From: UBA6136 sp044378425
Lineage (GTDB): Bacteria; Pseudomonadota; Gammaproteobacteria; Methylococcales; Methylococcaceae
Assembly (NCBI GenBank): GCA_044378425.1
Contig: JBILXN010000036.1
Location: 1-14,686, forward strand
Direction of reading: 5' to 3'
Length of the DNA: 14,686 bases
Positions within the stretch are counted from its first letter, which is position 1. Every line of letters begins with the position of its first letter. Shown here one piece after another: positions 1 to 10,200 of the stretch. The notes beneath the pieces were generated by a model. It was not told the origin of the DNA. It searched no databases and saw only the letters and a program-made list of their open reading frames with translations. The position numbers and the translations under genes were made by a program.

Positions 1-1
1 C

Positions 2-163
2 GCCTTGGCAACATCCTTGCCGGGGTTTCTAAGGATGCATGAGCAAATGAACCACGTTATTGCCCAGTTGGTGGAGCGCGGAATCCTTAAAAAGAAGGAC
101 GGCCTCACCGATCCACAGCATACGGGCGATTTATTGCGCCCCGATAATGCGCGACTCTCCTGA
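2..163 (+). CDS. 3' end of an unrecognised upstream gene (partial)
   Basis: An open frame enters from the left edge and stops at TGA 161-163, giving about 53 residues that end in RPDNARLS. The tail is hydrophilic, with a Lys-Lys-Lys stretch and a short amphipathic segment (MNHVIAQLVERGIL). I do not recognise the family, so no function is given. Internal ATGs at 35 and 47 would also allow a free-standing 42- or 38-residue peptide. A competing possibility is that the upstream gene is in the first frame, where it would end at TGA 40-42 after RLGNILAGVSKDA. In that case this frame is either a small coupled gene or chance. It lies 211 bases ahead of the giant gene on the same strand, so it may or may not share its transcript. 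Confidence 0.35.
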   Translation, partial: ALATSLPGFLRMHEQMNHVIAQLVERGILKKKDGLTDPQHTGDLLRPDNARLS

Positions 164-331
164 GAGCCTCTGAAGTTCAAAGAACATCAGGCCCAAGTGC
201 GTAAGACTGCCAAGGGCCTGCATTGCCGTCGAGAGTCGTCGTTTAACCGCTTCCAGCCATTTAAATACTGCCTTTTTGGCCAATAACGGATTGCTGTACA
301 AGACAGGTATCGTCATTCAGTTTTAGCCTAG

Positions 332-350
332 GACCGGACGTTAGCCGGTC
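332..350 (+). repeat. Short inverted repeat 25 nt before the start codon
   Basis: Perfect 6-base arms GACCGG and CCGGTC are separated by 7 bases (ACGTTAG). The in-frame TAG stop at 342-344 that bounds the giant frame lies in the loop. The position between promoter and ribosome-binding site would suit an operator or an mRNA hairpin. The short arms also fit chance. Confidence 0.3.
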
Positions 351-364
351 TGGATAAACCATCA

Positions 365-370
365 GGGTGA
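365..370 (+). promoter_or_regulatory. Ribosome-binding site of the giant gene
   Basis: GGGTGA, containing GGTGA (an exact match to the end of the anti-Shine-Dalgarno complement GGAGGTGA), ends 4 bases before ATG 375. The frame is closed by TAG 342-344 and has no other ATG/GTG/TTG codon between that stop and 375, which fixes the start. Confidence 0.6.
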
Positions 371-374
371 TGCT

Positions 375-1289
375 ATGACCACGGTCGTTAATTTTTCGGA
401 CAATCAGACTGCAGCACTGGCGCGGGCAGTTGAGATTCTGGCGCAGCGTCTGGCGGAGACAGTCTCCGCGCAAGCGTTCCAGGCCGAGATCGTAGCTCTT
501 GCCCAGCCCATGTCCACCGTGGTGGATTTGGCGGGACATCTTCGTGACGGATTGGCCTTGCCGTTGCAGAGCCTGCTAACCGGCCCCAAGACAGCAGCCG
601 AGGTGATAACGGCGTTTCAGCAGGCCGCCACCAGCGCCGGTAGGGTGGTCCTGTCATCGATTACCGACTCCCTGGAATCCATAAATGGCCACGAAGTGCT
701 TTGGCTGGATATCCGTCTCTCTGCCAGTGAAACGCTGGAAAATTACACGCTTGCGATGAGTCAATCGCCAGCCAGCGATCCGGCTTCTCCGTCATTGATC
801 GATCAGGGGCTGCACATCGGTGATCTCGGGGTGGCGGTGCAGGCAGGATTGACCGGCAGTTTCCGTATTGGAGTGGATCTCACGCCGGGACTCAGTGCGG
901 ATCAGGCCATCCTGCTGACGGTGGATGATCTTGAGGCCTGTACCAGCGTCAACAGCACAGTTCAGGACGTCGAGGCGAGTTACGGCATCGTTGGTTTGGG
1001 GCCCACTGACGTCAGTGTTGACCTTGAGGCCTGCATCAACCTTGATTTGCAGGAAGGCTCAGCCGGTTACCTTCAACTTGGTGATCTGGCCACGGGTGCT
1101 TTTTCAGATCTGTTTGTACTCACTCAAGAGGGGAGTGGCCTCAAGGTCGATATACCCTTTGAACTGGACATTGCCGGTTTTAATGAAACCGGGACCCGCC
1201 TTAATTTAATTTTTGGCACATCGGATGGTTTTGATGTGGGTTCAATAGTCTTTGAACCCCTTATTCTGACTCTGCCCGATAGCAGCCCA
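375..1289 (+). other. N-terminal region, residues 1-305: helical start then beta-rich
   Basis: Residues 1-95 are Ala/Leu/Gln-rich and look helical and amphipathic, with no hydrophobic core or cleavage site, so this is not a Sec signal. From about residue 96 the pattern changes to alternating hydrophobic beta-strands rich in Asp and Gly. Two cysteines, C189 and C220, each sit in an identical Asp-Leu-Glu-Ala-Cys context. The LapA-type retention module, with its di-alanine protease site, was looked for and is not apparent. I cannot assign a known domain here. Confidence 0.6.
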
Positions 1290-4200
1290 TTCGACTTCAC
1301 TCAGTTCAATGACATTTCCCTCAGTGATCTGGGGGGGTATCTGCTTGAACTGCAGCGGCTGTTGCCGAGCCTGGGGGATGGGTTTACCTTCCCCCTCCTG
1401 AATCAATCGCTATCGGATGTGATTGATTTTTCATTAGACTTTGAATCACTGCTGGCAAGCGTGCGCGATGCTGATGGTGGATGGAATTTTACCGATGTGC
1501 AGGATCTCATCAGCCGGATTGCCAACCATTTGGGGATTGCGGAATCCGAGCTCTCCTTGCGCTGGGAACCCCTAGCTGATGCGATTGAATGGGATCTGCC
1601 ACTGAGTCTTGAGGTTGCGGATACCTTTAGTTTTGATGCCAGCAGTATTCTGCCAGAAGGCGCCCCCCTGGAAATCAACGGGACAGGTAGCGCGGATATT
1701 CAGGCAACCCTGGCATTCATGCTGACGGGTGGTGTTGCCATCACCTCGTCGGCCCATACGACCGAGGTGACTGATGCTACGCCGCTGGCGGAACTCAACC
1801 GAGGGTTTGGCCTGACATCGAAGGGGCTGCTGACGGATGCCACTACCCCCTCTATGCCCGTCAATGACATCAGTTTCGTTCTTCAGAACGGTGATGAACT
1901 TGGTTTTGATCTCAATTCCATTCCGGGGCTCGACGATACAGAGCTAGCGGGCTCAACCGCTACCGTGGCGGATCTGTTGGCTCTGCTGAACGCGGACCCC
2001 AGACTTTCAGCTACGATCAGTGATAACTGCCTGGTGCTGACGGACCTGACCAGCGGCTCGGGTACATTCACTGTTTCCGCCCCCAAAGTCAGCATGGTTC
2101 TGGGTTCCGGGGCCAGCGCCGTGACCACAGAATCAGTATCCGTAGCGCCATTGCTGCTGGGTTTGTGGTCGGCTGAGGCGGTCGGCAATACCATCACTGG
2201 CTCAACGCTGGAATCCATTAGCCTACGCGACCGCATTTACATAAAAGAGCAGCCCCTTCTTGATGGGGACATTATTTTTGATGCGACAGTCGAGGGCGGC
2301 GCAGCGCTCGGCCCTGTATCCCTCTCAGTGGTTGACGGGCAGGCTCATGGCGACACGGGGCTTAGCGTCAGTCTGATTGATCCTGCTACCGGGGCGCAGG
2401 ATGGCCGTATCTACCTATCGGAACTTGACGGACTCAGTATCCCGCAGTTTGTTAATACAGAAGTTGACACAGTGGGGCTTGATGGCATTTTTCAGCTACA
2501 GGTCACACCCGACACCCTGAATGCGGTGCTGGATATTGATCTCGGCAATTACACGTCGCGCCCGCTCACAGACACCCCGGATACTGACCTCGTCCCCTAT
2601 CTTGTTCTGAATGGCGACTTTGGCGTGAACGGCGCAACCGGCGTCGATATCAGCCCCAGTAACAAGCTGGCGACCTTGCTTGAGTCGAGGTTTGACAGTT
2701 TTTCCTGGCAGGATCTGCCCAACGTGCTGGATCTATGGGTCTCCGAACTCGAAGATACCGCGTTATGGGACATCGCTCTCCCGATGACGTCGATCACTTT
2801 GGGCGAGATTCTGGATTTTCGCTCCTGGTTAACCGGGCTTGAGTGGCCTGAACTTGATTCGCTGCTAGGCTCTGGCGTGGGTGGCAGCGACACCGCGCTA
2901 TGGGAAATCGAAGATTGGCAACTGGATTTGACCTCTCGATTCGATGCAGCGCTTCCAGCGTTTGACGGTACCTATTCGGCTTACCTGCCCAGGCTTCAGG
3001 GCCTGCAGTGGGCGTTCAATCGAATCGTGCTGGAGTGGCAGGGCAGAACGCCGGGCGACAGTGCGTTTGAGTGGGATTTTCTGCCGCGGCTGGGGGCTTG
3101 GGTGAGTGATCTGAGTCGGGTGCTCGGTGACTTCAACCTGCAGCTTGGTAGCGACGCCAGCCCGCCTTCAGCCTTGGTCGATCTGAATCTTTCTCTGGCC
3201 GGCCTGCTCGAATTTCTGAACAGAATCCCCTTTGGTCTGGAGGATTTTGGTGATGTGCTGGAAGGAGTATTTGAGGGGTTGCCGTCCCTCGGCACTATCA
3301 ACATCAATCCGTCGCTGATAACGATCGATGATGCCCCGGTAATGGTTTTCGATATCGCGTTCACCCTTGCCGATCTCGAATACGCCGTTGACCTACAGGC
3401 ACTGGACCTCGGGGCGGGCACGCTCCTGCAAGTCGATGGCGATGGCGTTATCACGCTGGCGCTGGATGCCACCGTTACAACCCGGGTGGGTGTCAATCTT
3501 GGCGATATCGGCCCGCTGCCCTACTACGACGCAGAGCAAACGACGATCACGGTAGATTTGGGGATCAAGCCGGGCACAGGCACCGATCTCATGCTGTCGG
3601 CACGTTTGGGGGGATTGGTGGGGGTCTCCATCGGTGGCGATGCCGAGGGTCAGCGTAAGGCCCGTTTAACGCTGACAGATGCCGAGGGCGGAAGCCGTCC
3701 GGCGCATTTTGAGTTTAATGGCAGTACCGGTCTTGAGGGCTCTGCCTACTTTCTGGCAGACCTTCCTGTTTACGCGGATGGCGTGCCTGCCGGAAGTGTG
3801 GCCGAGCTCGGCGTTACTGTTGATGCCGAGTTGTTGGTCGATCCCTTGAGCTTTGATGCCAATGTCAATTTCGACGCATCGGATCTGGGCGAGTTATTGA
3901 GCACCGGCACCCTCGAATTCGGCAATTGGCTGGAGGGTGCTGTTGCCTTTATCGATGGGCTGGTGGCCGTGTTGAATGCCGATCTGATCAGTAGTCTGCC
4001 GTTCGTTGGCGATATTGATGTCGGTCCGGACAGTTTCTTGATGGACTTGCGCGATGTTCTGGTGGGTGTGTCCAGTTTCGATACGCCGGCAGAACTGCTG
4101 GTTGGCCTCAACGCCCAGTTTGACCTGCTATTGCCGGACGCGCTTGACGCCGAGATCAGCTTCACCCTGGATGGTGCCGTCCTAGATGCGAACTCCGCCA

Positions 4201-7200
4201 ACTGGACGCTTTCCTTTAATGAATTGTTGAGTGGGTCAGAGTCTTTCGTCGCCAACCTCAATCTCGCGGGACGAGATGCCAGCACCCTTGACGCGGGCGA
4301 TTTGGATCTCGGGATTGATAGTCTCGGGTTGGGGCTTGAGGGTACGGCCGCCGTAGAGTACGTCATTGACTATGGGCTGGCCCTGGGGCTTGGGTTCTCG
4401 CGTGATCAGGGCTTCTTCATCGAGGGAGGTGGCGGAAATGAAATTGATGTGGCGTTCGGGCTGGGGTTCACGCCCGAATCTGAGGTGGCAATCCATCTCG
4501 GGCCACTTGAGTTTTCGCTGAGCGACGGCACAGCGGGCCCCATTACTGCAGCCCCGAACGCGACTGATGCCGAAAAACAGCAGGCCATCGACCAGCGCGA
4601 GCTTCATGCGGCCATCGGGATTGATCTCGGTGAAGGGGTCATCGCCTCCCGCTCAGATGGCCTGCTATCGGATGCGGTGATTTCGGGTGACGTTAAGGCC
4701 AAACTGGATGCTGAACTACGGGCCTCCCTCTCATCAACGGGAGGGGCAGGGCTGGGGGCAACGCTTGAGATGGGATACTGGGCCGACGGGGGGGCACCGG
4801 CAGGTTTTACCTATGACCTGGGGGCTGGTGCGCTCAGCCTGACCGGTGGTGACTTTCATTTTGATATCCCCGACACCTTCATCAGTATGGGCAGCCTGCT
4901 CGGCGATCCGGTGCTGTCCTTGCTTGAGAGCGCCCAGGAGGCTTTCGAGCCCCTGGTACCTATACTGGATATTCTGACCGGAGAGGTACCCCTTATATCC
5001 GATATTTCCCAGCAGGTAGGTCAAGGCCCGGTGACGGTACTGGATGCTATCAACTGGTTTGGTGAGGGCGCAGAAACCGCCAGCGCATTTATCACCGCTT
5101 TAGCCAATGTCAACGACCTCCTTGACGGCTTTGACACCGGAGCAAGCGGCGATCTTCGCTTCTCGTTAGGGTCTTTGTCGGCGATTGATGCCGATGCTCT
5201 TTTTGCGGGTCGCTCGGCGGATGCGGGCGACTTCACCGCTGATGATGCAGCAGCCGGCATCAATACCGATCCGGGGCAGGGCTATGACCCCTCCAGCGAG
5301 TCGAGTGCAGCGTCCTTGATGGCCACACTGGATGATCTTGGACTGGCCTTCCCGATTCTCGAAAACCCCGGCAACAACCTGTTCAACCTGCTGTTTGGCC
5401 GCGAAGCTGATCTGATGACCTGGGATATCCCCGATCTCAATGCCAGCTTTGATTTCCATCAGTCATTTCCAATACTGCCGCCGCTCTATGTCACCCTGTT
5501 TGGCGGTATCGGTTTCCAGACCCAGTTTGACCTTGGTTATGACACGCGTGGCATTCGCCAGTATCTGGCGAGCGACAGCCCCGGCAATGTGCTTAATGGT
5601 CTGTACCTCGTGGACGATCACGACGGTAGCAACGACACCGAATTATCCTTGACCGCGACGATCGGGGCCGGGGCGGAGCTCAATATCGTGGTTGCACAGG
5701 CCGGTGTGGAGGGCGGTTTGACCGGCACACTGGGCGCAGACCTCAAGGATCCCAACAATGACGGTAAGGTTTATCTTGATGAGCTGGAATACACCCTGAA
5801 TTTGGGGCCGGAATGCGTATTTGATCTTTCGGGTTCACTGGATGTCTTTCTGGCAGCCTACATCAAGGTTGGGATTGATACGCCATTTGGTTTTGTCACC
5901 CTCTTCAAGGATCGCTTCCAGTTGGCGGATGCCACCCTCCTCGACTGGCGTGCGGTGACCTGTCCCCCCAAAGCGCCTGATCTGGCCCACATTGATGGCG
6001 ATACCCTTTACCTGCATATGGGCGCGGATGCCCATCTTGTGTCCAACGAGACAACCGACGGTGATGAGGTATTCCTGATCGGGATGGGCTATGACGAGAA
6101 TGGCGTCGCGCTTACCGACACCATCACGGTCAGTGCCTACCATGCCAGCGAGACGTTTTCGCGTGCCGATCTGGCCGGCGTCAGTTATATCCGCTTCGAT
6201 GGCGGTGAAGGTAATGACACGGTTATTGCTACACCCGATATCACACTTGCCATCATAGGTCGCGGTGGTAACGGCAACGATCAGCTCATTGGCGGCATCG
6301 GGGTCAACACCCTGTATGGCGATGCCGGTTCCGACCTGCTGAGCGGCCGTCTGGCGAATGACGTGCTGGACGGTGGTGCCGATGATGATTTCCTCTATGG
6401 CTTTGGCGGTAACGATTCCCTGGTTGGGGGCACCGGCAATGACGCGCTTTATGGCGAGGACGATAGTGGTGATCTGGTTGCCTTCAGTCGCGACAATGCA
6501 GCGTTCAAAGCGGGGGAGGTGGGGCACGATACCATCAGCGGTAAAGATGGTGATGATCTGATAAGTGCTGGCAGTGGTGATGATCGTGTCGACGGAGGTG
6601 ACGGCGACGACAACATTCAGGCCGGAGCGGGCAAGGATACGGCAGAGGGGGGTGCCGGAAATGATCAGATTATGGGCGGCGATGACGACGATGCGCTTTA
6701 TGGTGATGATAGCGATGGCGCCATCTCCGAAGGCAGTGCGACGGTCAATGCTGACAAAATTCAGGGGGGAGCGGGTGTCAACCGGATTTATGGCGGTGTT
6801 GGCAACGACATCCTCTACGCCCATGACGAGGCGCAAAAGTCAGCCGCCCCGGCCCCGAGCGGTCTGCTGATTGATGGCACATGGCAGACCTTGGTCGAGG
6901 GTGGCGACGGGGATGACATGATCTATGGCACCGCAGGAAGGGATTTCATCGCCGGCGGTTTTGAAAGTGATTACATCGAATCCGGTAGTGGGGATGATCT
7001 GCTATTGGGTGGCCCGGGTAGTGATGCCTTGATTGCAGCCGGTGGCAAGACAGTGATCTATGGTGGGCATGGCAATGATGTGATCGACGGCGGCGATGGT
7101 GCCAACTGGATTGAGGGGGGGCCAGGTAATGACCAAATTTACGCCCGCAAGGGTGCGGACACCGTCTATGGCGGCACGACAGATACGATGGTCCCTGGTT

Positions 7201-10200
7201 CTGGCAGCGAACTCTCGGGCTTTGCGTATCTTGAGGCCGATCTAGGCGGGTCGCGTCAGGTGGTTGAGGCGCTTCATGGCGGATTCAGAGCTACGCCATC
7301 GCCGGATGATTGCGGCCCGGACATATATTTTTACCCCGAGGTGTACCCGGATTCGGTCGGCCCAGTGAAAGTCCAGGTTTTCGAGGATAACGACATGGAC
7401 GGCGTCAGGGATGAGGGGGAGGCGCTGATGCCGCTGGAAAATGCCTGGGACGTCCATGTCATTGGGCTGAGCGGAGATCAGCCCATAAGTTACAACGAGA
7501 CCCTGCATGGCGGTGACCTGACGCTTTCGGTAGACGGGTTCCCCGAAGGCGAATATGGCGTCTATCTGCAGCCGACTGCCAGCGGTGCGGACTGGTACTC
7601 TTCATCTATACCCTGGCAGCCTTTGCTACTGGGGCCAGGCGGGCAGACGAACTTACCTGGCTATGGGTTCTACCGACTGGCGGGCATCAAAGGCGTGGTG
7701 ACGGGTAAGGATCTTCAAAACAAGCCTGTCAATTATGCCAACACCCGCGTATTCCTCGATGAGAACCGTAACGGTCATTATGATGTGGGGGAAACGTTTC
7801 GTCTGACCGATACCCAGGGGCGGTATGCCTTTAGCGAACTGATCCCGGGTGATTATCAGGTGGGGGTAGAGGATTTCGAGGTCTGTGCCCATGTTCCGGA
7901 TCCCATTCAGGTGAGTCTGATCAGCGGCGAAACCGAGCAGGCCTACTTCACTGTCGATTACAACAAGTCGCCCGTGGTCAAGGGGGTCTCCTTCGGAACC
8001 GGACCTGCTGCCGCCGCCGCGGTCTGGCATGAGGCAGCAGATGGCAGCAGCCAGCTTGATCCTGTGTTGCCGGGCAAGGTGGTTGACTGGTTGGGCATCA
8101 GTCTTTGTTCGAATACCGCTATCAATGCTGGCGAGGCCTCGGTCAGGCTGGAGCAAATTTCCGGAACTCAAAGTACTGCTATCCCGCTCCTCAGACAGTC
8201 ATCCTTATCCCCTAATGCGCTGATTTTCGGTATCAACGATACCCAGTCCACCGATGGTCCCGCCTTGTCCGATGGCTACTACCGGATTACGCTCGCAGCC
8301 AATACCGTTCGCGGTGCGGACGGCAAATTACTGGATGGCGACTGGGTGACCGGGCGTTCATTGTTTGATTCCGGCGATGGTGTTGAGGGGGGTAACTTCG
8401 TTTTCGATTTTGTGATCGGGGAGGGTTCAGATGCTGTCCGTAGCCTGGGACCTCAATCCTTTAATGCTGCTGCGGTGGCTGAACCCACCATTCAGGATGG
8501 TAACGCCACCCTAACCGGGACAGTCTGGCATCACGATGCCTCGCGCAGTGACGCCATCCAGTCCGACTGGGAGCGGGGGATCGACGGAATAAGCGTCGAA
8601 CTCCGCGACAGCAGCGGCAATATTGTTGATACCGTGACGACAGCGCCCGTTGATAGGAATGGCGACGGCCATATCGGCCTAACGGAGCACGGTGTATTCA
8701 GCTTCACGGGGCTTGCTGCGGGTAGTTACACCGTCCATCAGGTGCCTGAACTGCCATGGCGGCAAGTGACGCCGGGTGCGACGATCCTGTCTGACCGCTG
8801 GATCAGCGCGACGTCTGACCCGGAAAAGGGCGTGTCCACCTTTTCAAGTCTCGATCCTCTTCTTCATGCCGCCACTCAACTGGCTGATATTAAAGATATA
8901 GAGGTGCGGGATATTGCACTGGTGTCTGACCGGCTGGGTTTTGTGGTTGGAAAGGACCTGCGGGATAACGCGTTTCGCCTTTGGGCGACCAATCCGGCCG
9001 AGGGTTTTATCCTGGAGGATCAGACGCCGCAGGGCTTCAAGCAAATGCTCGGGCTGGATGTGCTGGCGCCAGGTCAGTTGATAGCGGCTGCGGCGGATGG
9101 GGAAATATGGCTGTACGACGGTAGCTGGAAAAGTGCAGGTAAGCTTTCTGCCGATACCACCCATTACTACCCGGTGGGTGATCTCGCGGTTCTCTCACCC
9201 ACCGTGGTGTACGCGATTGTCACGACGAGCCAACCAACGGATAGCGCGACGAGTGCCAAGCAGTTCCTGATCAGCTTTGATCCCACTACCAAAACGATTC
9301 TGACCCGCATCGAATTGCCCGTCAAAGTCCCGTTGGTTGGGTTGGAGTGGATGGATAGCACGACCTTAATTGCCCTGGGTAATGACGAGGCGCAATACAC
9401 CCTCGACGCCAATGCCGGAACAGTGACCCGGGCTGTGATTACCGGCCAGACAGCGTTCCAGTTTGGTGGGCTGGCGTATCTGCCCGCATCGACCACAACC
9501 GTCACGGATCAGCCTGACTTCGTAGTGACGCTGGATGGCAATGACACGATTGAGGTTGGGTTTGGCAATACTCCGGATCGGGAGCGGTTTTACGATGGGA
9601 ACGACACTATCGACGGGGGCTGTGGTGCAGATGCCGATCAGTTATTCGGTGATGATGGCAATAATCTTCCGGTTCATCTGATCAGCGTTGGCGGCAACGA
9701 TTTTATTCGTGGCCGCGATGGCAGTGACACGATGGAAGGCGGCCTCAAGGGGGATGAACTGCTGGGTGAGGATGGCAATGACGTCATCAAGGGAGGTGCG
9801 GACGGGGCGAACCGGATTGACGGCGGCATTGGCCATGACAGGATCACCGGCGGCCACGCCGGTGACGTCATTATGGCGGGTGAAGGCAACGATACGGTCG
9901 ATGGCGGGAGTGGCGGTGACTTTATTTATGGCAGCAGCGGCGACGACCGCTTGAATGGTGAAGACGGAAGCGATGTCGTAGTGGGAGGGGCTGGCAGCGA
10001 TTCCCTGACAGGTGGACGTGGCGATGATGTGCTGGTTGTCGTCAATGCCGACCTTGGCAGCGAATACTCGCAGGATCCTCTGGGTTCCAGCGCTGATCAG
10101 TACGACGGTGGGGCAGGTATCGACAGGTTGATATCGAAGGCCGATATCAATATGACATTGACGGTTAACACGCTCACGCTGGGCAGCGGTCCCGGCCTTC

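Larger units (their letters stand above)
164..374 (+). promoter_or_regulatory. Leader region of the giant gene, with inverted repeats
   Basis: This 211-base stretch has no supported gene and should hold the promoter of the giant gene if that gene is transcribed separately. No convincing -35/-10 pair was found: TTGCTG at 291-296 and the AT-rich TTAAATACT near 261-269 are only weak candidates with poor partners. Three inverted repeats stand out. CAGGCCC 188-194 pairs with GGGCCTG 214-220. CGACTCTC 152-159 pairs with GAGAGTCG 231-238, enclosing the first. GACCGG 332-337 pairs with CCGGTC 345-350. None is followed by a T-run, so a factor-independent terminator is not supported. An operator or a folded mRNA leader is possible. 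Confidence 0.3.

Noticed and set aside
188..220. CAGGCCC/GGGCCTG stem as a transcription terminator for the upstream gene
   Set aside because: A 7-base stem with a 19-base loop and no following T-run does not meet the form of a factor-independent terminator.
131..316. 61-codon minus-strand frame in the leader
   Set aside because: The product (MTIPVLYSNPLLAKKAVFKW and onward) matches nothing I know, its start lacks a good ribosome-binding site, and it would overlap the end of the upstream frame. It cannot be excluded, but is not supported.
375..800. LapA/BapA-type N-terminal retention module
   Set aside because: The expected beta-roll pattern with a di-alanine cleavage motif is not seen. The region is Ala/Gln-rich and helical.
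3770..4366. 198-codon antisense open frame, Ser-rich
   Set aside because: Antisense of the Leu/Asp-rich beta region. Ser/Arg/Pro-rich composition and no recognisable features.
5835..6836. 333-codon antisense open frame opposite RTX array 1
   Set aside because: It mirrors the Gly/Asp repeats, has a low-complexity Ile/Val/Thr-rich translation with no domain, and lies wholly inside the giant gene. Its length follows from repeat codon bias on the other strand.
6201..7175. Regular 27-base periodicity as a CRISPR array
   Set aside because: The periodicity is in-frame nonapeptide coding with diverged repeats and no spacers. It is RTX, not CRISPR.
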